Assembly (NCBI GenBank): GCA_030278955.1
Contig: JAOANR010000014.1
Location: forward strand, 32,811,453-32,875,452
Direction: 5' to 3'
DNA from: Hygrophila difformis
Taxonomy: Eukaryota > Streptophyta > Magnoliopsida > Lamiales > Acanthaceae
Length of the DNA stretch: 64,000 nucleotides
The notes beneath the pieces are model-generated. The model was not told where the DNA came from, made no database searches, and saw nothing but the letters and a program-made list of their open reading frames with translations. This document shows, one piece after another, positions 42,497-54,836 of this stretch. Position numbers and translations under genes: made by a program. The stretch's first letter is position 1; each line of letters starts with the position of its first letter.

Positions 42497-45400
42497 ATGG
42501 AGGCTATACTTACAGAATGTGTGCGGAACAGCTTGGAACACCTGATGTATCGGAATGCCATTTTCATGTGTGAACGCCTTTGTGCTGAGTACCCTTCTGA
42601 GGTTAGTAGTTGTTATTATTGAGTGATGGGTTGCCGACTAAGTGTTTTAGAATGGATCTAAATTCACCCAGATTTGATGCATGTTTTGTTTATCTGTAAA
42701 TTTGCCTTTATTGTTTTGCTTGTGGTTCACTACTCTGACTGTGAATTTCTGTGGAGCTCCAATTCATATATTAACTATTTTGAGATTTGAGTAATTAAAA
42801 TTTGATGCATTTGTTAAATAATTGATTAGGATGCATTTCACTCCTTTTTTTTTTTTTAAATTTTATTTTTTTTTATTAATGTTGCATATTTTGTGTTACT
42901 ATGATTTTAAGGAGTTTATTTATTCTTTGAAAGTTCTGTTATTGAATATGGTGTACTTGGAAACGAGGGTGTGAAGTTGCTGAATGTAATACTGAAGAGT
43001 GAATTCATGACTCAAGAAAGGAGAATTGGTGACCCAAGAAGGGTGATTTTGTGAGAGTCGTAGGTTAACTTGAATTTAATTGGTGACTCAAAAGGGCAAT
43101 TGCTAAATCTAGATGGGTGAGGTGAGGCCAACATGCTGAATTGCCAAATTTAGCCTCATCAATTTGCAGTCCTTGATTCATCAACATGCGTCTGTTGGGT
43201 CACTCATTCACCATTCCAGGGTCCCCCATTAATATTACCCAATTTCTATTATCTTCTCCAGTTGACATTTATTCAGCAACCATTTAACTATGTCCTGAAA
43301 AATCATAATTTAGCACTGTAGCTGAGTAGTGATAGTTATCTAGTTAAGGGATAACGCAATATCAATATTGGTGTGTGTGTAAATCGTAGTGATTATAGGC
43401 AGGTTGAGTGGTTGCAATGCAGCTAAGAAGTATTTGCAAATATAATTTTAAACCGGTTACATCTTTCTTTTCTAAATTGTATGTAAACATTGGCACCTTT
43501 CCAACATTTGCATTTTTAGTAGCTCAAAAACAGAGTTATTTGGAAATGTATTCGGGACCGGTTATAGATTGTTTCACATGCTAGGATTAACAGAAAGGGC
43601 AGTATCTTTTCTTGTAGTTAAGTGGCATGTTTTGAATAATAGTAGATCTTAACTTTCAGCGGAGATGGTTATGTGACGTAAATAGACTAGATTTGGTTTT
43701 CCTGATCTTTATTGCGCTCAATGCAGAAAAATTTGCAACTACTTGCCAGCTGTTACTTGCAAAATAATCAGGCATACTGTGCTTATCACATTTTAAAGGG
43801 TATGTGCTGCAGTTTTCTCCAGATTACTTTATGAACAGTTTTCCTCTAGAAATGCATCTCGTTTAGCTGATTCATTTCATACTGTTGAGACTCTTATTTA
43901 TTTAATTTCTCTAGAAGTGCTAATGTGCTATGATTTCTTACATTTTTCTTGTGTAGGAACACAAACAGCTCTATGTCGCTACCTGTTTGCCCTATCCTGT
44001 TTTCAGATGAATCTAATGAATGAAGCAGAAGCAGCATTAACTCCAAATGAGTCTTCTTCTGAGGTAAGCTTTCCATTAAATATCTTCCAAATAAATCTGG
44101 TTGATTTGTTGAATAATGATGATCATGATGGCATCTTATGCGTATTATCATTCTCCTGCTGGGGTAAGCTTTCCGTTATACACTTCCGAATAACTCTGAT
44201 TGTATTGTTCAGTAATAGTGATAATGGCTGCATCATATTCCTATTACCGTTATTGCACATCTTTTATTTGCTATGCTCTTTGCTCACGCGGTCCTTTCTT
44301 TTGGGGGACTCATCTAATGTTTTCTTCTTGCAGGTTCCCAATGGGGCTGCTGGGCATTACCTCCTTGGCCTTGTATGCAGGTTCTTTCTATATGTTCCCT
44401 CTCTACTGCTTAATTTCACAAGGGGAATTATATGCTTCTCCAGTCCTTAAAATATGACATATTGCATCATTTTGGTTTATTAACAAAATCATATTTTATT
44501 TTTGGTTATTGCAATGGTGATTGGTAAAAACTACATGGTCGATTCTCTACGCAAATTTGGACAACTTTTTGGTGATTATGTGTCAATATGTTTCATTGTG
44601 TTGAATATGAAGTGGGATCCCTCGAGGAAGGATATTATTCTCTTACTTTTCTTATTCCCATATATACCAGTAAACTTGTAAAAATGTGGGATTTCTTCTT
44701 TTCTTTTCTTTTCTTTCTTTCCTTCATTATTCGCAGTTGTCAAAGATGAATGGTGCAGTGTTACATAGCCAATGCAATGGCACATGACACATATGTGCCA
44801 TAGCGAACAATATGTATTACGTACAAAATAGTGTAACTATATGACACGACAAGATAAATTATACAGTAACTTATACCATAACAAAAATTCAAAAAATTGA
44901 AAATTATACTTATATACATCATAAATCATAATATAACGCATTCAATCCAAAATTCAAGTTTAAGAAACATCAAAAATAAAATTTTAGAAAGTGACGGGAG
45001 GGAAGGAGTGTAGCAGTGGCAGCGGGCAGCTGGGGATTTTGCGATTCATATTTTGGGCTTTTCATCATTTGGTTAATAATTTTACTTGTAGCAAATAAAA
45101 AAACAGAAGAATAAAAAGCAACTTTGAAATTGCTGGCGAGAATATCAATTTAATATTTATAAAATTGCTAGCAAATAACTGAGACTCATCTGGCATGCAT
45201 TAGTAAAGGTGCGCGCCATGCCATGCCTTTTTTCATTACTTCATAACCAATTTCATGAAAATGAATGATTCCACGCAATTTGAATCAATCTCAATGGATT
45301 CCTAGTTACTGCTCAAAGGAGCAGTAATAGGTAGGGATGAGAGGACCGCCTAACTGACACCAGCGAGTAAAATCCCCATGTGCTTCATGGCCCATAGGAA

Positions 45401-48400
45401 CAATATGGAATGCGCCAAACTATTAGCAAGGCAATTATCACTACTTATGGACCCGAACCTTGGTGATCAATCCATGACCAGGATGAAGCTTGTGTGAAAC
45501 TAAGTAAATTATTGTGTTGTGGCTGCATAATCTTTCCATGGCATGGAATTGACAATTATTATTGAGATGCTTTATACTTTTCTTTTTATGGAATATTTCA
45601 TTTTGAAACTTATTTAAACTGGTAGTCATTTTTATTATTTGTGATTATTTCTAAAGTTTTAAATTGTTTGTATTATTTGTAATATTCATTTCATTTTGTA
45701 ATTATTAAGTGAAGTGAAGTGTCCCACATCGTATATACTACCACTTTTTTAATAACTACTCCATTTCTACATTCCACGTATTTCAAGACAGTTTTTAACC
45801 ATTAAATTATGTAAGTAAAAATGATAAAACTACGTGATTAGACGATCCAATAATATATCACTTGACCATTATTTTCTTATTTAACTGTGCTAACTAATGG
45901 CAAGGATCATAGGATACATTCTTGAAACAAAATTAAAGATGAAGAAGCAAGTAGGTGAGGGAGAGTGATAAGGAAGCATCCAACTCCAAGCATTCAACAA
46001 TGGAAAGCAAACAAGCCCCTATGTCTTGTCCTCAAGTCCTCATTAAATCCAAAATGTTGGTGTTAATCAACATGGAGAGCTTCAACATCCAAGTTGATGT
46101 AAATTACCCACGATTATTTTGTATCAAATGGGTGAAGTGTGATCTTTTGGAAATACTTGCAAAGGTGCAAACTTGATATTCAACAAAAGATGTGTTTACA
46201 AGTGATGGGGAGGCTATTTATACTTGCCAAAGTCCCAAATATTACGTACATGGTATTACAAAGTAGAAAACAAGCAAAAATGAGGTATCCCCGTCGTGAT
46301 CCTCAAGCCCGTCATGATCCCTGGGCTGGCGAAGTGAGGGCCGTTGTGAGAGGGGATGGCGATGGAGGAAGCCGTCGTGAGAGGGGATGGCGACCGAGGG
46401 AAATTGTCGTGAGAGGGGGGATGGCGACGGAGGAAGCCCGTCGTGAGAGGGATGGCGACAGAGGAAGCCCGTCGTGAGAGGGGTTGGCGATGGAGGAAGC
46501 TCATCGTTAGAGGGGATGGCGACGGTGGCGACGGTTGCTTGCGACGGTGGCGATGATGGCTTGCGACGTCTGGCGACGGCGGCGCTTGGCTGGCGACGAC
46601 GGCGCTTACAAAATGTAGTCCTTTACCATGTTTTCATGCCTTAGCCATTTTAAGGCATGTTAATACTACACTATTACAAAAGATAACAAAATGAAGTATT
46701 CTTTTCCGATCTCTCTTCCGGGTTTATGGCATCGAATCCTGGACATCTGCTTGCTCGAGCTGTAGGAGCAAAGTTGCATCAGATCGGATAGTGGATACTT
46801 TGGTCAGCTCTTTCTCAAAATGGACTTGCAAAAATTCAGCAATGCTGGTGGTGAACTTCTTGATCTGCTTTCTCGAACAAGGACCTTCCAGAAATGGAAT
46901 GACTGTTGCTACAGTTCCGGTTTCCACGCCATTGATACCATAAAATGTTAAGGTAAAATCACTTAATGAACAGTGTCAACTATGTAAATGAAGCAATTAA
47001 AGAAACAGAAGTATGATGGAATTCCCACTTGCTTATATGGAAAAGAGTTACTCTATTCATTGCCAATTGGTTTTGTGTTGGAATTTCATATCCATCTTCT
47101 GACTTAGTATGTAGTATGGTATTAGAGCCTTGGGTATTTCGTCGTTTTTGAGATGAATATCATCTTGAGGAGGGGCGTTAAGTGTCCCACATTGTATATA
47201 TGATGGGATTCCCCTTTGCTCAGATGGTAAAAGCTACTACACTCATTTCCAATTGGTTTTGGGTTGGAATCTCATATCCATCTTCTAACATGGTATTAGA
47301 GCCACGGTGCCCGTGATGGGTTTGTCATCCTGAATGTAGGATTCGATTTCGAGCTGGATATAAGCTCAAGGGGTGACAAGGATGTCAAATCCATCAAACT
47401 TGTCCATGGCAGGGGGGAGTGTTAAAGTATCCCACATCGAATATCGAGTGGGTTCCCTCCTAGTTTCTATGGACAAGAGTTACTCCACCCATTATCAATT
47501 GGTTTTAGGTTGAAACCAATGTCATGAAATGTAACAGAAATTATTATCAACAATAAATTAGTTTTTTCTAATCTTCTGCCATCTTTCATGAGGTACAATG
47601 CTGTGTATTGTGGTGCCAAGAAATCTGTGGTTTGGTGCTCCATGTACTGTTAACAACTATTATTTGTGCAAGAGTAGACCATAGGAAAGAGATGGTGGAT
47701 TTTCTCATGGGATTGCCCCATTGTGGTAGAAGTGTAGAAATGAAGGAAGACAGATTATATGTATATCACTAAAAGTGGAATAACAGGAAAACTTGTTTGG
47801 ATGCAATATTCTGAGAAGTTTCAAATGTATTAAGACAGATTATCTTCTAAGCGTTGAAAAACAAGTTTCTTTCCAATTTGAATGAGTCAAAGTTACCTCG
47901 GCTGAATAATTATAATGCCAAATAAAGTTATAGTTTGTGCTGTGGGATGGTTTGATAGTGATACGAGTATTGAGAATCAGGTAGCATGTATACTATGAGT
48001 TTTTGTTAAAGATCTTTTGATTGAGCGCATATCTCTAATGGATATCTTCTTCCTAACTCGATTTTGAAATGAAAAAAAAAAAGAGAAATAGAATATGAAA
48101 TGAGCTTTGCCATTCAAAGTCGACTTATGTCGAAAATGTTCTATTCAAGAGATATTTTTTTTATTTTTTTTGTGTAGATAGTAGTAGAATATTAGATGTT
48201 AGCTTGTTAGTTACAGTGTGATGATACTTGTTTCAGGTATACAGATAGGAAGCAGAGTGCTGTCAATCATTTCAATCAAGCTTTATCATTGGATCCGTTA
48301 CTGTGGGCTGCTTATGAGGAACTCTGTATATTAGGTACTATGAAGAACAATAATTTGATATTGAATAATTTGCTGCAGAGCTGTTATGTAATAATCTACG

Positions 48401-51400
48401 CTTCATTATGGAATACATTTCTCCAATTTTGTGTGCGTTTGAAGATATTTGCTGGAATTGGATGGGATGGTGTTAACCATATCGTCTCTTGTTTATATGG
48501 ATATGAGCCACTCCACCCATAGCCAATTGGTTTTTGGTCGAAACCTCATACCCATTATCTTTCTCATATGGTATCAGAGCCATAGGTACCCACGTAGGCT
48601 TCTCATTTTTGTTTCCGAGATGTATATCATCTCTAGGAGGGGTATTAATATCCCACATCGTCTATGTGTTGGGATCCCTCCTTGCTGATATGGATATGAG
48701 CCACTCCACCCATTGCCAATTGGTTTTGGGTAGGAACCTCATCCATGTCTTTCTAACAAATGAATCTTCTTTTTGCCATGTCCCTCGTAAGTGTCACAGT
48801 TGGTTGCTTGACTATGTATAGAAACATTAATAACCGTGGTTTGCACATTCTGTTTAGTCTTACATTATCTAGCATTTATTTGTGTTTTTTATGGTTTCTT
48901 CATAGCAGTATATTTTTCATTACAAAAATTATATGGCTTCTTGGTTCTTGCTAATTTGCATTTTCTTTTCCCTTTTCACCAAAGCAGTACACCCACACAT
49001 TTGCTTTCTGCATTGCACGTGATGTAAGTTTGATATCGTGATTGTGGTTTGTCTTAGCAGTTTGTTTTGGGATGCTTGACTGTATTGTAGTTCTAATCCA
49101 TATCTTAATAACTAAATAATTGGTATGAATACAGGTGCTGCTGAAGAAGCAGCTTCAGTCTTTGATAAAGGAGCTTCTCTATGCATTCTGAAGCAATACC
49201 TAAATCATGGCTTGGTCACCGAGAGTTGGCAGGCACCAAGTGATGAGCATGAGATTGCTTCAAGCAGAGCTTTGGGTTCAGAAGATGCAAGTCTACGGAA
49301 GCTAAAAGATATGCATGGAAATTATCTACGAGATATATCCGGAAATTATCACGGAGCGACAAATCAGGCTGTCAATGGTATTCCCACTGGTTTGCCATTT
49401 TATAATACCCCATCTCCAATGGCTACACAATCTCAGGTATGTTATCTTGTAACACCAATATGTTATTTTGCTAGTTCTAGTGTTGCTTATGCCGGTATGC
49501 CCTTTAGTCAGTAACTAAAAAGATATTTAATACTAATATAATACTTGTTGCCATGGCATTATGGCAGTTTGCGACAAGGTTGTTACGGCGCCCTATTGCG
49601 GCGCGGCGCGGCGCCTGTGGACCGCCATACTGTCATGGCGGTATGGCGGTCGCCATGGCGATAATATGGCGATAAATATATATATATATAATATAGAATA
49701 TGTATATATATTATGCAGATAAATATAATTAACATTTAACATTAACTCATAAAATCTTTATAGTTGAGATGAATGAGTACATCATTAAGTTAAGATTACT
49801 AATGCAAAATAACCAAATATTTTCAATTAAAAATACATAATTACATCATTTAAAAAGATAAATAAAAAATATAATCAAGATCTACATAACCCCATATATA
49901 TATATATATATATACTGACACAGCACTAACAGTACACTACAGTATATGTGGATGTGGTTTAAAAAAATAAAAAAATAAAAAAATAAAAAAAAAATAAAAA
50001 TAGGGTTGTTGGATACGGAATTGAAATGCAAATCAGAAATACGAAAACACAATGATTTAAAGGAAAGGGACACGCAATCTAAAAGCACATTGGAAATTTG
50101 AGGGAAACAGAGAAAGACGAGCAGGTAGACTCAAACAATGGATGCGACCAACGCAAAAGAGTGGGGCGAGCAGCGCGATCTGGGCAACGGTAGGTTGAGT
50201 GGGTAGCTTGAATGAGGAGGAGAGAAATCGATTAGAAGCATATCGCAATTTTACAACACAGGTTAGGGATTTGCTTCTTAGGGTTTTTTAACAATTTTTA
50301 AGACAATTTGGATCCGACCCGCCCCTTTTATTAGGGTCTCTGTAGCACTATTCTCTCTCTCAGTGTTGCAGTGAGAATAACTCGCCATATGGCGAGTCGA
50401 AGCTTTGTGGCGGTCCTGCTTGACTGCCACACCGCCATGGCGTCGCCAAGTGCCACTCCACGATAGCCCTCTGCATTAACCATACTTCAATGAATCATTG
50501 TGATGATTTTATTCACTTTGCACTTGTTCTTTGTCTGTCTTTAACGTGTTTGGCATGTATTCTTTGTCTGTCTTTAACGTGCTTTGCATGTTTTCGTTTC
50601 GGAGGATGAATTAGGTGGCATTAGATTTTGATATGATGGGGTTTTCTTCTTATTTTGGCTTTAAAGCTATGTTGTGCGTGTTCTTAATCATTTTTGCTTT
50701 ATAGGTGTCTGGAGCTGCTCCTCCTCCCTTATGTAGAAATGCACAGCCAAATGGTCCCAACATGAGAACATATGGAGGTGAGAGCATTGCAAGGGTAACA
50801 TTGAACTCTACGATTGCAGGACCTAGAAGAAAGTTTGTTGATGAGGGAAAACTAAGAAAGGTAAAAATGCATAAATGCTTCTTTTCTATGCAATAACCAC
50901 ATATTCTATAAGCCAGATTGCCACCAAAGTTATTAAGCTCGAGATCTTAGTTGGGATCATTTTTTTCTTTGCAAGATCGGGATCGTAGAATCGAATTTAG
51001 ATCCTAAGATCCTACCAAATTGCAACAATATATAAAAATAATTATATATATTAACAAATGAAAGCATAACATAAAATATTATTAGTAAATGAAGCAATAA
51101 AGCACTATAAACAGTCGAAATAAAATTTAATACCGATTTTATGAAAAACATGAGATTATGGGAGCATATTTCAAATTTTGGTAGGATCGGATCGTATAGG
51201 ATCGTAAAATTCTACCATTAAGATCGGGATTTTACAATCAAGATCGAGATCCTACTAAATTTAAGATCCTACAAAGATCTGGATTGTTTTTAAGAAGTGA
51301 GATCGTAAAATCATAAGATCTTAAGATCAAGAACGAGATCTTAATAACTATGATTGCCACAATGGGTTGTTCTCCAAGTTCTCCATTTTGGAGAAAGGCC

Positions 51401-52742
51401 ACCTCAGCAAAAAATCAAATAAAAAAAGGAAAGGAAAAATGGAAGTGGAGAAAAGTATTCTTCCCCTTGCCACTAGGCACCACATGTGTGGTGGCCAGTG
51501 GCATAAATGAGAGATATATATATATATATATAGTATAAGTTAAATTTTTAAAAATATATTATAAAATATTTCATATTGTAATTTTCCGTATATTACATAA
51601 AATTTTATACTCTCTAAAGATACCAATCTCGAATATTTTTTCATAAACATAAATATATAGTGAAAAAATAAGTATGAAAAATGTTGAGATCCTTGATGAT
51701 TGCTCTTGGTTGGAGGTCAAAATTGAGGTGGTTCTGGAGTTGAAGCACCAGTGAGAGAGAGAGAGGTAGGGAACCCAAATAGATTCCCTTCTTGTGGATA
51801 CTCTCATGCTACCTCTGAATTCTACAACTTCAGAAATTATTCTGTACTTGCTATTAGCAGCAGTTACATTCTCAGTTGTCCTCATTCATTTTCATTTGGC
51901 ATATGTTTTAACTCCCCCCCCCCCCCCCCCAAGTTTTTTCATTTTCGTTTTCATTTTTATTTTTTAAAATTCTTTGGTCACTTAGTGCTAATGCATTTGC
52001 ATTTAGGTATCTGAGAGGCTATTTTCTGATTCTGGTCAGAGACGAAGCACTAGGCTTGCTGGTGAATCAGTGAGTACAAATTCAAGTGCATCCATAGTTT
52101 CTGGTAATGGAACCAATCTTTCTTCTAAACATGTTGGGGGTTCTAAGTCTAGCACCATCACTTCACGTTCTTTGACAATCAGAAAGGGTCATTCCTGGGC
52201 AAGTGAAGCTACAGATGAAGGTGCTTAACTTTTTTGCATTCGTCATCAAATTAGTAATTTATGTATTTGAAATTGTATGGAGACACTAATCTGTTTTGTG
52301 CTTTGATGATATGAGAAACAAAGATAAGCATTATGTGATTTGACTGGAAAATCTTAAAAGCTGCACCCAAGATAAGAGAGTGCAAAAGGGAGTGGCTGGA
52401 TTCGATTTTAGTAGCTGTTGTGTTTATTAAGATTTCATGATTTTTGCAAGTTGCGAAAGCTTGAGTAACTCAGACGTTGATTGTTGACACGATGTCTTGT
52501 ACATTTGTCGAAATGTTTTATGCCTATTTGATAACAGAACATTTAAATTTAGTGGTTCATCTTTTGATTCATTAAGTTGGATTTGATAATAAATAATTCA
52601 ATTGATTAAGCGAGTTTGAAACTACAGGAAAAAATGGAGCCTAAAATTTGTTTTATTTTATTTTTAAAATGATCACTTATTATTCTTGAATCAAATAGAA
52701 TTCCGAGATAATTTTTACTGAATTTTGAAATAATTTTGGGTT

Positions 52743-52778
<36 letters not shown>

Positions 52779-54804
52779 TTTAAATTTTCACTTTAACATT
52801 CAACTCCAGCCATTTAATAAAAAAATTCAGACTTCAGCCTCATTATTCAATTTAACAGTTAACTAGTGAATGAACTGAAGCAAGAGAGCTAAAACATGAA
52901 GTGGATATGTTGCTGCAATGTTGTTGGCCTTTGTTGAAGAATTTTATCTATAACAAGATATTTTGTATGTATTATTTTGTAGTATCTTTTAAGATCTATG
53001 TTATTTCTCTCTTTCAGATTCTAGAGTTTTGTTTGGATTATACGTTAGCTTTTTGATTTTACTCGATTTTCTTTGTTGACATTGATAAATAGGGCACTCT
53101 TTTATGCGTTTAAATGGGGAAACTATATCTTTCCATTCCAATATGGTATCAAATCCCTAAGGTTTCCCTCTAAATTTGATACTTTCTCCCTTCCCATGAT
53201 TTCTCCACTAATGTTTTTTTTTTCTCCACCAATGTCTTAGCTTCTGTGCTTGCTCCCTCTTCCTATCAATGGTGTTTTTGCTTGCTTGGTTGTCATTTCA
53301 CATAGATTTCAGGAGGCTGTGAGACTTTTAGTCACCATTGATTTGATGAAGTTTGGGTTTGGAGTTTTTTTGAGTTATTGCCACCATTAATGACTTATTT
53401 GGTTATTTATTTCTAGTGTAAGTTTTCTTTGCATGTAGTGCTTTCGGTGGAATTTAACATCTTCCTTGCAATCCTCCATTATCTAATTTCAACTTGAGGG
53501 GAGTGTTGAATAATTATATTAGAACAAAGATATTTGATAGTATTACTTTTTGGTCTCTTTAAGATTGATTCTATGTGTTTCATTTTATTTTTAGATTCTA
53601 GAGTTTTGGTAGAAATGTTTTGATTATAGAGTTTTGGTAGGAATATTTTGATTTGACAGGGCACCTTTCAATAAACTTCTTTTGATATTAATTTGGTTAA
53701 TAAAAGGAATCTTGCTCTCAGGGTCTCACCATGATGTTGATGATGATTCTAGATTGAATGTTACATTGATCTCATCCCCACGAGGTGATAATAGACTTGA
53801 ACCAGAAGGGGATAGCAGGTCTTCGGGTACAGCTACCTTGAGCAACTCCAGAGTCATAGATGGTGCTTCTGATATATTGGCTCTTATGCGGCTTTTTGGG
53901 GAAGGATTCCGACTTGCAAATCTTTGCCAATGCCAGGTTTTAGTTCTATTTCTTGAAGGAAAACAATCTAAGATTAATATAATATGTACTCATCACATAA
54001 CTTATAATTGTACTTGTGCTGGAACAGGATGCATTGCATATCTATTCCAAACTTCCCCCAAAACATTATAAGACTGGATGGGTGCTTTCTCAGGTAGAAT
54101 GTTCATTATCTTTTTGTCTTATAACCATATGGATATATTGAAAATCTTCCTAGATGCTTTCATTCAAGATTTTCAACATCAGGATCTTCGATAGCTTCAT
54201 TTTTCTATTTGTAAAACGGAATGGGATGAAATCAATTATGTTTACCCCCAAAGTGAGCAAAATTTTGTGTATTTAGGAATCTTATAAGGTGATTACTTTA
54301 CTATTTTCAAATAAAATACATAAATCCTTTATATTCTAAGTGCATCCCGCTATTTGGTGTGTTTAGGAATCATTCATCATGGTAAAATCACATAACTTTC
54401 CATGTGAAAAATTTCACTTTATCCCAATCAGTTTCATATACAATATAGTAGGACAATTCCATGTAGCTTAGGAACAAAAACTTATGTGAAAGTATGAAAC
54501 GAAAACAACACCGATCTTCTGTGTTTTTCTATACATCAACATAAGGATGTACAGCTTCTTAAACTCAAAATTGTGGTACAAAGTCGCTTTCAGGCCAAAA
54601 CATAAAATCCATCCTTGGGGATGAAAATTGAGAGAATATTTTATACTATGGTAAAAATTGGTATTGAATGGTAGGGTCGGATTGCTTACTGATCTTCTGA
54701 TCCTAGTACAATCCAACGATCTTGTGCCGATCTCATTAGTTTTGAGATCCTAGAATGATCTTGCAGGATTTCTTCTCTCTCTCTCTCTCTCTCTTTTTTT
54801 TTTT

Positions 54805-54836
<32 letters not shown>

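Noticed and set aside
48569..48581. TGGTATCAGAGCC as a sign of another pararetrovirus or full LTR element in intron 5
   Set aside because: Flanked on both sides by about 100-bp LTRs with no coding sequence between; it is a TRIM.
54777..54834. (CT)n, poly-T and poly-G run, and the poly-C run at 51914, as possible functional elements
   Set aside because: Simple homopolymers in introns; lengths may even be assembly noise.
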